Shown: positions 41,396-51,474 of the stretch, piece by piece
Layout: the number at the start of each line of letters is the position of its first letter
Numbering within the stretch: the first letter of the stretch is position 1
Assembly (NCBI GenBank): GCA_033557465.1
Contig: CM066031.1
Coordinates: 1,665,758,800 to 1,665,822,799 of the forward strand
Reading direction: 5' to 3'
Source: Ichthyophis bannanicus
Taxonomy: Eukaryota > Chordata > Amphibia > Gymnophiona > Ichthyophiidae
Length of the DNA: 64,000 nt
Notes under the pieces: generated by a model
Databases searched by the model: none
What the model saw: the letters and a program-made list of their open reading frames with translations, nothing else
Told to the model about the DNA's origin: nothing
Translations under genes and position numbers: made by a program

Positions 41396-41950
41396 TGTTA
41401 TCTAGTTTAAAAGGTGCTCTATCTCCTTTTTAAAGGTTAATGCCAGCAACTTAGTTCCACCCCAGTTAAAATGGAGTCAATCCTTTTGGAAAGGCTACCC
41501 CCCCCCTTCTCCAGAATGTTCCCCAGTTCCTAACAAATCCAAACCCCTCTTCCCTGCACCATTGTCTCATCCACGCATTGAGACTCTGGAGCTCTGCCTT
41601 GCCTTTTGGGTACTGTGTGTGGAACGGGAAGCATTTCAGAGAATGCTACCCTGGAAGTTCTGGATTTCAACTTTCTACCTAAAAGCCTAAATTTAGCTTC
41701 CAAAACCTCCCTCCCACACTTTCCTATGTCATTGGTACCAACAGGTACCAAGACAGCAGACTCCTTCCCAGCTCTATCTAAAGCCCTGTCTACATGGTGC
41801 ATGAGGTCTGCTACCTTTGCACCAGGCAGGCATGTTACCAAGTGATCCTCACTTCCATCAGCCACCCAGCTATCTACATGCCTAATGATCGAATCACCAA
41901 CTATAGCAGCCATGCTAACCCTTTCCTCATAGGCACAGCTACTCAAATAA
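41396..41950 (-). pseudogene. CR1-type LINE ORF1, SGNH-esterase part
   Basis: The minus-strand open stretch 41,946-41,530 reads VGDSIIRHVDSWVADGSED, CLPGAKVADLMHHVDRAL, VLVPVGTNDIGKCGREVLEA, VAFSEMLPVPHTVPKRQ. GDSI(I), the G of PGAKV and GTND match blocks I-III of SGNH/GDSL esterases, found in ORF1p of CR1-type LINEs. In this copy the C-terminal D/H block is not seen. It continues into a short inter-ORF zone. Confidence 0.75.
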
Positions 41951-41999
41951 ATTAAATTAAATGCCTGTTGGAAAAGGACAGCTTGTATCTTCTTCTGAA

Positions 42000-42330
42000 G
42001 TAATATAATGTCATCTAGCTATCTGGATAAGAGTCCTAGCCATAGACTTTTGTAGCACTATCTGGACAGCGCCACTGAAAACGATTATAGAAAAGTCTCA
42101 GCAGTATGCCGAACATGGGTCTTCTGCCTAGCCATCCGGAGAGCTGCAATATTCAGTCCACTGTTTGGAAAACTGTCCAGATAAATATAGATGAGGTGAA
42201 AAGCTATCCTAACTTTATCCGGATAATTATCAGGAGAGTGGACTGGATAGCGCCACTATGTGGTGTGGGTAGCTTTGGAACTGGTCTGGGCCACTCACCA
42301 TCTGGATTGTGGTGCTAAATATACATATCA
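42000..42330. repeat. dispersed ATTCAG/GATAAC-type repeat
   Basis: Contains CTAGCTATCTGGATAAGAGT, CACTATCTGGACAGCGCCAC, TGCAATATTCAGTCCACTG and TATCCGGATAATTATCAGG. Another copy of the family near 14,750 and 40,140. Confidence 0.45.
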
Positions 42331-42334
42331 TATT

Positions 42335-43149
42335 GAAATGCCACAACTGACATTTTTAAAAAATGCTGACTGCAGCTGTTAAATGTTGACCCAGTTCCTT
42401 TTCTAAGCCATTAGATATGGATGTTTCCTAGTTTCCACCCGTTGACTCAATCTGGGAGAAAATTGTTTATGGCCATTCACCAAAAGATCTATCCTTGGTG
42501 TGCATTTTTGCCTGCCTTTTCCTGGTGCCTGCTATGTCAGGATAGTGGATAATAAATTCATATTTCATGAGCCTAAACCCAGGGTGAGCAACCGTGTCGC
42601 CAGTTGCCACAAGTGACTAATTTGCTATGAGAGCACGGCGAATATGAGTTTGCCATATTTTGGCAATAAGAATAGAATTTAATGAACCCTTTTCTTGACA
42701 GTGTGGTCTATTGTGTAGAAGCAACTGATGAGAGAGCACCATTATTATCCTATGATCACACACTCATTCTGTTCCAACATCTGACTCATTGATGCAATGC
42801 TACCAGCTGATATTTCCCTCCACAGTCCATAGTATGGGCCCAACCATGAGTGAATATGGTTGCCTGTTTCAAGTGTACATTTTTCCTTGCTTCAGTCACC
42901 TACAGAAATCATTCTTGTTACTTTTTTAATACTTTCTACAATCAGAGCACCATAATCAAATTCTCAACATAAGCTGGCCTCAGAGGACTGTAATAAATTG
43001 TAGAATTGTACCCTCCCCTGCCCCTCTTTTTCCCTTGTGAAATATATTTCACTGGCTAGAAGCACCTTTCAAAAGGGCAACCAAAACTCTGCAATCCCTT
43101 TCAAATTTCGGTACATTATGCACCACTGCGGTTAACCTTTCATGTGCGA
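42335..43149. other. unannotated DNA
   Basis: No gene is recognised. Could include an L1 3' UTR near its right end. Confidence 0.35.
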
Positions 43150-45085
43150 CACCTTGTGGATATGCGCCATCCATTGCTCCATAGAGAGGAGCTCTTTTTG
43201 TTTCCATTGAAATGCCAGTTCAAAGCATGATGCAATAAGGCAGGATAAAACAGTCTTTTGACTTTGAAGAGCAAGTCCAATAGCGCCAACTGAGTGTCCA
43301 TCTGGATGCTGACCTTAAAAACAGTTTAAAAACAAGAGGCAACCATTTACCAAAAGTCTTTAGCCTTAGAGCATGATTGCCATATATGCAAAAGGATCCC
43401 TGTCTCCCAAGAACCCCTCCAGCAATACTCACTGACCCCCAGAAACATCCTATGCAGCCAAGCGATGGTGTAGTACCAGCTCATCAAAATTTTAGAGTTG
43501 TTCTCTTTAATGGCAGTAGATACAGAAGATTTATTTGCATTTTCCATAATCTTTTTCCAATTCTTTTCAGAAAAGATCACCCACAAATCTCACTCCCATT
43601 TCAACATATGAGGCAACTTCATAAACCCATACTCATGAATCACTTTGTACAATAGAAATCAACCCCCAGAGTGAACCCAAAGGCTCTCCAAATCTGCCAA
43701 ACCCTCCTTTATAGAAGCCTACCTTTTCCTTTCCTTCAAAATATGAATAGCTTGGGGGTAAGACAATTTTTCCTGGTTCTCTAACCCATATACCTCCTGC
43801 AAAGTATGTTTTAGTACATGGGTAAGAAATGAGTTTCCCAACTTCTCCTGCTCTATCTGAAACCATCAATTAAAGGCCGATATTAGATCAGGAAAGGATG
43901 CAGATAATTGTTCTATTTGCACAAACCATTTACTAGCCTCTCTTCCTCGCCAAACAAAATATGCCATAATTGGGACACTACATAATACTGTACACCCACA
44001 AATTGGGACCTCCAGACCCCTTCTTCATTCCCTCCAAGTGGTATTTCCTTTGCAATCCTGGGCAGTCGTTACCTCCAGAGAAAAGGAAGAATATTTTTGC
44101 TGCAGATCTTTACAGGCAAAGACTGAAAAAGATATCTTAAACTGGATAGCACATTCATTTTTAGTGATATCATTCTGCCCAACCAAGATAGTTAACCCTG
44201 TACTGTTGATTTAAATCCCTCAGGACTTGCACCTCCAAGTATCGAACAGATTTACTCCTGACCATTTAAAGGGAAATTGACATTGCAAATGATTAACAAC
44301 CTCATCATCAAGAGTAATAATTTAAAGCCTCCATTTTATCAAGACTAATTTTACATCTGGCCCGTACTCTTCCTGGATTCCCAAAAACAGAGGAAGAAAT
44401 TGTTTCAGCTGGGTCACTGATAGCATAACATCATCAGCAAAATGTTAAGGTCTCTATCCCCCACCCAGAAGCATTCTATCTCATCGGTGGTCTGTATAAT
44501 TTGTGCTAATGGTTCCATAACTAAAGCAAATAGTAGGAGAGACAGGGGGCCTGATCAGTTACCTAAGAAAAACTGCTCAGAATAAGCCCCATATATTTTA
44601 ATCCTCGCCTCTGGAGATGCATAGAGCCCCCACAGCTAGGACATATAATGCAGACGTACCTCCACCTGCCCCAATACTTTATACATAAAAAGTCAGTAAA
44701 CCCAGTCAAAAGCCCTTTTGGTATCGACCGCCAAAAGCATAGTTGAACTCCCACTTGCTCTCACAGCACTGAGCAGGATCCACTTTATATTATCAATTGT
44801 TTAATGGCCCAATACAAAACCCATTTGATCTATATCAATTAAGTTCGGAAGAGCCAAGGCTAGGCAATTATCCAAAGCTTTGGCAAGGATCTTGATATAC
44901 AGTACACAATCAGCAGGAAGATAGGATCCACATCGTGTGAAATCTTTCCCTTGTTTATATAGCACCATAATTCCTGTATCTCCCATGGTGCAAGGTAGTG
45001 GTTTCCAATACAGGACTGCATTTTGCATTTCTGTCAACAATAGAACCATTTACATTATAAAAGCCTTATAAAATTTACCTGTAAT
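43150..45085 (-). pseudogene. L1-type LINE ORF2, reverse transcriptase to C terminus
   Basis: From 45,085 downward: TGKFYKAFI, MVLLLTEMQNAVL, KQGKDFTRCGSYLPADCVLY, IKILAKALDNCLALALPNLI and DIDQMGFVLGH, which are the start of an L1 RT (PGEFYK...GKDxxxCxSYRPISLLNxDxKILAK...DQxGFxxGR). The middle is decayed. Near 43,350-43,580 the L1 C-terminal block is clear: ENNSKILMSWYYTIAWLHRM, CWRGSWETGILLHIWQSC, KAKDFW. The 5' half lies at 50,122-51,450; the young LINE at 45,086-50,121 interrupts it within the KAPGPDG-like motif. Confidence 0.8.
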
Positions 45086-46192
45086 GAACATCCCCTGCTG
45101 CCACCACCAGCTGCTCTCCCCATCGAGGGATCGAGCCAGCCAGCGGCGGGAACTGCGGCCATCTTCAGGTGTCCTGCCCAATCGGGGCAGCCGCCTCCTG
45201 CAATAAAAGAGAAGCGCCGGCGGGCGCTGTGGAACATCCCCTGCTGCCACCACCAGCTGCTCTCCCCATCGGGGGATCAAGCCAGCCAGCGGCGGGAACT
45301 GCGGCCATCTTCAAGCATCCTGCCCAATCGGGAAAACCGCCTCCTGCAATAAAAGAGAAGCGCCGGCAGGCACTGTGGAACATCCCCTGCTGCCACAACC
45401 AGCTGCTCTCCCCATCGGGGGATCGAGCCAGCCAGTGGTGGGAACTGCGGCCATCTTCAGGCCTCCTGCCCAATCGGGGCAGCTGCCTCCTGCAATAAAA
45501 GAGAAGCACTGGCGGGCGCTGTGGAACATCCCCTGCTGCCACCACCAGCTGCTCTTCCCATTGGGGGATCGAACCAGCCAGCGGCGGGAACTGCGGCCAT
45601 CTTCAGGCATCCTACCAATCGGGGCAGCCACCTCCTGCAATAAAAGAGAAGTGCTGGCGGGCGCTGTGGAACATCCCCTGCTGCCACCACCAGCTGCTTT
45701 CCCCATCGGGGGATCGAGCCAGCCAGCGGCGGGAACTGCAGCCATCTTCAGGCGACCTGCCCAATAGGGGCAGCCGCCTCCTGCAATAAAAGAGAAGCGC
45801 CGGCGGGCACAGTGGAACATCCCCTGCTGCCACCACCAGCTGCTCTCCCCATCGGGGGATCGAGCCAGCCAGCGGCGGGTACTGCGGCCATCTTCAGGCG
45901 TCCTGCCCAATCAGGGCAGCCGCCTCCTGCAATAAAAGAGAAGTGCCGGCAGGCACTGTGGAACATCCCCTGCTGCCACCACCAGCTGCTCTCCCCATCG
46001 GGAGATCGAGCCAGAACTGCGGCCATCACCAGCTGATCTCCCCATCGGGGGATCGAGCCAGCTGCTGCCACCACCAGCTGATCTCCCCATCGGGGGATCG
46101 AGCCAGCCAGCGGCGGGAACTGCGGCCATCTTCAGGCGTCCTGCCCAATTGGGGCAGCCACCTCCTGCAATAAAAGAGAAGCGCCGGCGGGC
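45086..46192 (+). promoter_or_regulatory. 5' tandem monomers of the LINE (146-bp period)
   Basis: GAACATCCCCTGCTGCC starts units at about 45,086, 45,232, 45,378, 45,524, 45,669, 45,815 and 45,961; the last portion is rearranged with short duplicates of CCAGCTGATCTCCCCATCGG. Each unit holds a GC-rich part and an AATAAAAGAGAAG block. By analogy with the tandem promoter monomers of mouse L1 5' UTRs, I infer a promoter or regulatory array; AATAAAAG could act as a TATA-like box. Long frames on both strands follow the repeat and are not genes. Confidence 0.7.
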
Positions 46193-46402
46193 GAGCCCGC
46201 GCCTGAGGGCCTCGCCAGAGGGCCCTTTGGCGTGGCCCTTAGGCAGTGGCACTCCATCAACCCCACAGGCGAACCAGAACTCACACCCGGCAAGTCCTTT
46301 TCTTTACCGTTTTGAAAAGAATCATCTCAGGCACATCTGCATGCCGACAGCAACCTTCAGTTATCTTAAACACCATCAGTAACCTATACCCGCTGTAGTC
46401 AC

Positions 46403-46731
46403 TATTCTGCAGTTATCTTCCTTTATTGCTAGTAACTGCATCTACTTGTATTGTTATCAGTATTCCACAGTTAGCTTCACTATTGCTATTAACTTGCATT
46501 CACTTGTACTGTTGTCAGTATTCTGCAGTTAACTTCTCGATTGCTAGTAACCGGAATCCTCTAGTACTGTTGTCACTATTGATATTAACTTGCATTCACT
46601 TGTACTGTTGGCAGTATTCTGCAATTAATTTCTCGATTGCTAGTAACCAGTATCTTCCTGCACTGTTGTCAGTATTTCCACAGTTAACCTCGTCATTACT
46701 AGTAACCTGCATCTACTTACACTGTTGTCAC
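46403..46731 (+). repeat. second tandem array of 58-bp units in the LINE leader
   Basis: Units starting with TATTCTGCAGTTAACTTC or a variant and ending in CACTTGTACTGTTGTCAG begin at 46,403, 46,461, 46,519, 46,577 (short, 38 bp), 46,615 and 46,673. The array is AT-richer than the first and ends about 30 bases before the ATG. Confidence 0.85.
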
Positions 46732-46759
46732 GAATTGACTGTACTGCTGCCAATCTAGA

Positions 46760-49330
46760 ATGTACAAATTCCTGCTATTATTCATCACCCTCCTTACCCT
46801 TGGGCTCCCCAGCATCTCAAACGCTTTCAACCATGGTACCAATTACATACTAATCCTACACAACTATGGAAGGAGATGGTCTGAATTCCCCCACCACATC
46901 ACAGCAAAAACTAACCATACATCCCACTCCCATTTACTTCACATACCCCTCCAAATCATCAAGAAGACACAAACCGAGAAGCAACATCATCAACGCCTAC
47001 TGAAGTGTGCGCTGATAAATGCCAGATCAGTACGATCAAAATGGCCTGCAGCTTTTGACCTGATACCCCTATACAACCTTGACATCTTGATGATCACGGA
47101 GACATGGCTATCTGATTGTGACAACGTTCTCTTGAATCAGATGCTGCCACCAGGTTTTTCTCTATACACATGCCACAGGTCCATTCAGAAAGGAGGCGGA
47201 ACACTCATCCTCGCCAAAACCGATCTACATTTCAAGCTGTGCAACACCTCCAGCTCAACCCACCTTGACTCTCTCACCATATCTAATGCGCTCTGCACAA
47301 TCAACCTACTATACCGGGCACCCACTCCATCACCAGAAGACCTATCGACAATAATTGAGCTTGCGTGCACCACATCCACTCCATGCTCTCCAATTTGGTT
47401 AGTTGGTGACTTCAACCTCCCATCTCTTCAAGACAGCCACGCAGCAGCATTCCTAGATGCCCTAGAGGATCTAGGTTACAAACAATATGTCGACTCTCCC
47501 ACCCACACCAAGGGAGGTAAGCTAGACCTCATCTTCGCACCTCAGTCCAATGCCACGACATCCCAAGCCCTCGCACTGTCCGTAACACCAGTGCCTTGGT
47601 CTGATCACAATCTACTCAGATTCCACATACCCATAAGTACATTCCACAAGAGTCGAATGATATCAAATACATCCAGAACCCCAACAGCCCACTTCCGACC
47701 ACTCAACCAGAGCGTAGTCCTAGAGAATCTCCGACCCCTTATGACCAACACAACCCTCAACTTATACGATCTCATATCCAAATGGGACGAGAACCTTAGA
47801 GCTGCCTCCCATTCATCATACACCGAAAAGAAAATAAGACAACGGGAACATGCACCATGGTTCTCTACGGACCTACGAACATCACTCCACCACCTACGCA
47901 AACTTGAGAGATGGTGGCGCCGAACACACTCCCCCGAGACGCATGCTGCATACAACTCATACTTAATTACCCACCATGCGAAGATAACGCAGAGTAGGAA
48001 ACTTTACCACACAGATATATTAAAACGCTCCATCAATAAACCACATGCCCTGTTCAATATAGTAAAGTCAATAACAGGGGAGCCAGTGTCAGCCCAACTT
48101 CCAATGCCTCAGCCACAGGACTACGCAAACTATTTGCAATCAAAGATGATTAAGACCAACACAAACATAAGTGTCAGTAACCTCTTCGTATCACCTAAAG
48201 CACCCCAAGCAACACCATTATGCAATTTCACCACGGTATCCAATAAAGAGGTTGAGAACATTATTGCCTCTATCAATCCCAGCACAGCACCCAATGACCC
48301 TTGCCCAGCCAGCTGGATCAGAGAACTTCGACACGACCTAAGCCAAATCCTGAGCAAAATACCGAACCAGTCCTTTTTAACGGGTTCGTTCCCGCAGAGT
48401 CTAAAACACACCTCTATCAGGCCGCTACTGAAAAACAGCAGACTAGACCCATCCAAAGTTGAATCGTTTAGACCAATCTCGAGCATCCCCCAGCTTGCCA
48501 AGATCATCGAAAAAGCTGCTCAACAAAAAATCCAGCATCATATCGATACTGAAGCACCGCTAGATCCATCCCAACACGGCTTCAGGGAAGCACACGGAGT
48601 CGACACCGTCCTTACAACACTCTTCAACGAATTGGTCACAGGAATAAACAACATCCAACAAGGATTCGTCCTCATCTTTCTGGACATCTCTGCTGCCTTC
48701 GACTCTGTGAACCATGACATACTTTTACAACGCCTAAAAGAAAAGGGGATTCAAAGCACAGTACTGGAATGGTGCAAATCCTACCTATCCAATAGGTGGC
48801 AACAAGTCAAGGCAGGCCACACATCCTCAGAACCATTTCTGCAGACACAGGGGGTGCCTCAAGGATCGTCCTTATCGGCACTGATTTTTAATATCTACAT
48901 GCAGCCGATATGTGTTTTGATCCGATCCTTCAACGTACAATGCCTTGCTTATGGAGACGACATCCTCCTTTACATGTCGTTCACAATCGACCAACCAGTG
49001 CTCTCCCCAATAATCAGATGCTTCGAAGCTGTAGCTGACTGGCTGTTGACACAAAATTTAAGGATCAACCATGACAAAACTGATGTTCTATTCGTCACGA
49101 GGAACCGAAAGTTCATACCTCCCCCATCACTACATGCCAACAATGTAGAGTTGAAATCCAAATCCACAATCCGTTGTCTTGGCATCACGCTTGATCAGCA
49201 CCTGGATATGACAACACATGTGAAAAACGTCACAAAGGCAATATATCATAAGATCAGAACGCTGTGTCACCTCTGCCCTCTACTGAACAACCTTCCAGGC
49301 ATTAGTCCTCCCACATCTGGATTTCGCTAA
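46760..49330 (+). CDS. LINE ORF2: endonuclease and reverse transcriptase (856 codons, open)
   Basis: An APE-type endonuclease comes first: ALINARS (about residues 84-90), ITETWL (~112-117), GDFNLP (~216-221), WSDHN (~280-284). The reverse transcriptase follows: FRPISSIPQLAKIIEKA, QHGFREAHGVDTVLTTL, FLDISAAFDSVNH, GVPQGSSLSALIFN, LAYGDDILLYM (YGDD at ~731-734) and RCLGITLDQHLDM. The protein nicks target DNA and copies its RNA at the nick. It belongs to the L2/CR1 group by block order. The first ATG is at 46,760; residues 1-22 form a K-containing start, a LLLFITLLTLGL core and a SISNA end that look like a signal peptide. The frame ends early because of a one-base shift near 49,300. Confidence 0.9.
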   Translation: MYKFLLLFITLLTLGLPSISNAFNHGTNYILILHNYGRRWSEFPHHITAKTNHTSHSHLLHIPLQIIKKTQTEKQHHQRLLKCALINARSVRSKWPAAFDLIPLYNLDILMITETWLSDCDNVLLNQMLPPGFSLYTCHRSIQKGGGTLILAKTDLHFKLCNTSSSTHLDSLTISNALCTINLLYRAPTPSPEDLSTIIELACTTSTPCSPIWLVGDFNLPSLQDSHAAAFLDALEDLGYKQYVDSPTHTKGGKLDLIFAPQSNATTSQALALSVTPVPWSDHNLLRFHIPISTFHKSRMISNTSRTPTAHFRPLNQSVVLENLRPLMTNTTLNLYDLISKWDENLRAASHSSYTEKKIRQREHAPWFSTDLRTSLHHLRKLERWWRRTHSPETHAAYNSYLITHHAKITQSRKLYHTDILKRSINKPHALFNIVKSITGEPVSAQLPMPQPQDYANYLQSKMIKTNTNISVSNLFVSPKAPQATPLCNFTTVSNKEVENIIASINPSTAPNDPCPASWIRELRHDLSQILSKIPNQSFLTGSFPQSLKHTSIRPLLKNSRLDPSKVESFRPISSIPQLAKIIEKAAQQKIQHHIDTEAPLDPSQHGFREAHGVDTVLTTLFNELVTGINNIQQGFVLIFLDISAAFDSVNHDILLQRLKEKGIQSTVLEWCKSYLSNRWQQVKAGHTSSEPFLQTQGVPQGSSLSALIFNIYMQPICVLIRSFNVQCLAYGDDILLYMSFTIDQPVLSPIIRCFEAVADWLLTQNLRINHDKTDVLFVTRNRKFIPPPSLHANNVELKSKSTIRCLGITLDQHLDMTTHVKNVTKAIYHKIRTLCHLCPLLNNLPGISPPTSGFR

Positions 49331-49883
49331 CATCATCCTCCATGATCTCTCACAATCAACCTTAAATCCGCTCTGCCTAGCTATGAATGCAGCTGCAAGA
49401 GTCCTTTCTGGATCGTCAAGATCTGACCACATAACGCCTATCATGAAAGATCTGCATTGGCTACCTTTACATGCCAGACTCCAATACAAGTCAATATTCC
49501 TTACTTTCAAAGCCCTAAATAACCACCCCCCTACGCCAATCAGCAAGCTAATCCACGGTACCCCGGAAAATAGAAACAGGAGACCTACAACAATGAACAC
49601 CTTAGTAGTCCCCAAGATGACGACTAAGTGCACAAAGACTACCTCCAACAGGGCCTTCTCCATATTTGCTCCTTTAAACTGGAATGCCCTTCCCCATGAA
49701 ATCCATGGCATCAAAAGTCTAGCCCTATTCAGAAAAGCCTTGAAACACCACCTGTTCACAAAATGCTACCCAGAAACCATCCGAGGTAAACACACAACTG
49801 GCAAGCTACCCACATGCCCCAGCCGCCCTAACACCTTAATACAAACAGAAAATGATCAGCCTACACATAAGCCCAACCGCTAA
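49306..49883 (+). pseudogene. LINE ORF2 C-terminal part, out of frame
   Basis: This continues the ORF above in another frame: ALVLPHLDFANIILHDLSQS, MNAAARVLSGSSRSDHITPI, DLHWLPLHARLQYKSIFLTF, KALNN, FAPLNWNALPHEIHGIKSLA and FRKALKHHLF, to a TAA just after 49,880. LHWLPxxxRxxYK, LWNxLP-like and FRKxLKxxLF are the standard L2/CR1 C-terminal blocks. It has its own in-frame methionine at 49,383, but a separate protein is unlikely; one base shift joins it to the upstream ORF. Confidence 0.85.
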
Positions 49884-50065
49884 CCATCACACGTGTTTTA
49901 TCCACCCACAAATGCACATGTAACACCTAAATGAGTTAGAGTATTGTACATAGTATAGAGTTAACTTGTACATAGTTTTCCCGGTTTATCCCATGTTTAA
50001 TTTCCTGTTTCATTGTAAACGCAATGTTGCCTGTATGCATTGTAGTATGTTTTTGTTCGATGTAC

Positions 50066-50090
50066 ACCGCGCTGATTATAATAGCGCGGT
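50066..50090 (+). promoter_or_regulatory. LINE 3' stem-loop
   Basis: ACCGCGCT pairs perfectly with AGCGCGGT around a nine-base loop, followed by ATAGAAGAAATG and the tail. Equivalent CCGCT...AGCGG or CCGC...GCGG stems precede the tails at 3,308-3,345 and 32,168-32,200. A conserved 3' hairpin is the usual recognition site of L2/CR1-group reverse transcriptases. Confidence 0.7.
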
Positions 50091-50121
50091 ATAGAAGAAA
50101 TGTTAAATAAATAAATAAATA

Positions 50122-51470
50122 TGCCAACCGGCAGCTTTATCCCTTGGTAGCCCTTGAATAGTTTGATAGACTTCTAAAGATGAAATAGGAGCCTCCATCC
50201 TCTCTCTATGCTCTGGAGATAAATGGGGCAGAACCATCTTGGCCAAATAGGCATCAATTTCCTCGTCTCTCAGCAACTGATCAACATCTGCAAGTTTTGG
50301 AAAGAAAGCAACACATTGCTGCTGTATTTTATCATCCTAGTACTCCACAACTCTTCCTTCCCTGCTCCCCTTATCTTCCTATCACAACCCTCTCCTGTGT
50401 AGCTCATAATTTCTGAGCTCATAATTTCCATTTACTTCCAAATTCATAGAATTTTTGTTAAATTCCACCCCATCAAGCTAAAACTGACAGAGCTCAATCC
50501 TAATCTTCTCCAACTGCCCTAAATTCCATCTCCCCCTCTCTGCTTATGAAGTTCTTCAAGCTGTTTAACTCCTGATATAAGACATGCTCCTTCGCATAGC
50601 TCTGTTGTTTCTTCCTGGCCCCCAAACTAGCAGTCGACCCTCTACAACAGCTTTGAGAGCATCCAACAAAGAATCCAACCCAATAATCAGCTCATTAAGA
50701 GGCAAATATTCCACAAGACATTTTTTAACATTCTGCACCACCATATCATCTCTCAGAAGGCTTTTGTTAAGCCTCCAGAAAGACCTACCTTCTCTGGGAA
50801 CTCCCAGCTGCAATTCACACCACATGGGGACATGGTTGGACCAGGTAATTCCTTCAGTCTCCGCTCTCACATCTGGATGCGGCCAATGCTGGTCCATGAG
50901 GAGGACCACATCGATCCTTGCATAATTGTCATATTGGGGAGAATAAAATGCAAAATATTGACTTTTGGGATGGAGCATTGTGCCTCTTTCTGAGATGCAT
51001 TGCCAGGAGGGGTCATCTAACAGAGTAGTTTGCTGCTTTCTCAGACATTTGGTAGATTACTGGAACCCAATTCCTCTAGCAGTCTCACTGCCTCCATCTC
51101 TGTTTTAATGGTTTTGGTGACACCTTTTATTGTGAACGCCAACCCAAAGCGTACGTATAACCAGCGGTACCTTAAATTTTCTTCTGAAGGACGATAATTA
51201 CTTCCCGCATTGCTGTCCTTTTTTGCAAAGTTCCAACAGCCATATCATTGTACAGTTCAACTGTACAACTAAATCTTTCCTTTCTTCTGGGCTTCCAACA
51301 TGTGCTGCTGTTTATCTGCAAACCTGGTAAAACATGCCACTACATCTCATGGTGGGGACTCCTCACCTGGGGCCCAGACTATGGTGGGCATTCTCAGTTT
51401 GGATTGTTAGCTCTATTGTCAAAGGGAAACGTGGGCGCTGATTGTTAATTTAAGGTTGCTCAAGCTCAAA
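50122..51470 (-). pseudogene. L1-type LINE, ORF1 C terminus and ORF2 endonuclease end
   Basis: On the minus strand, 51,450-51,075 resembles the ORF1p C-terminal domain (QKRTAMREVIIVLQKK, RYRWLYVRFGLAFTIKGVTK, then EAVRLLEEL). It is followed with a deletion by the ORF2 endonuclease end: DDPSWQCISERGTMLHPKSQ, YFAFYSPQYDNYARIDVVLL, SNHVPMWCEL (SDH to SNH), SFWRLNKSLLRDD. Most of the endonuclease N-terminal half is missing. The left end reads KAAGWH (KAPGPDG-like), where the LINE insert begins. Confidence 0.7.
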
Positions 51471-51474
51471 TTAA

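Larger units (their letters stand above)
45086..50121 (+). mobile_element. near-complete L2/CR1-group LINE (5.0 kb), inserted in L1
   Basis: The layout from 5' to 3' is: ~7.6 tandem 146-bp monomers (45,086-46,192), a ~210-bp linker, six 58-bp units (46,403-46,731), one long ORF (46,760-49,330, with its C-terminal part shifted to another frame to 49,883), a 3' UTR with a perfect 8-bp stem-loop, and a TAAATAAATAAAT tail at 50,104-50,121. The L1 target sequence is continuous across the insertion. No clear target duplication is seen. With a single frameshift in about 1,040 codons it is much younger than the L2 copies at 29 and 53 kb. Confidence 0.85.

Noticed and set aside
45169..46173. Several overlapping 70-200-codon frames on both strands across the 146-bp array
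   Set aside because: The unit length (146, not a multiple of 3) and GC-rich sequence keep frames open by chance; the same peptide pieces recur in all frames. They are repeat shadows.
45086..46192. CRISPR-like regular spacing of repeats
   Set aside because: Units are 146 bp without unique spacers, the DNA is clearly eukaryotic, and the array is the leader of a LINE.
47185..49759. Minus-strand frames of 60-159 codons opposite the young LINE ORF
   Set aside because: They are antisense shadows of a strongly coding plus strand.
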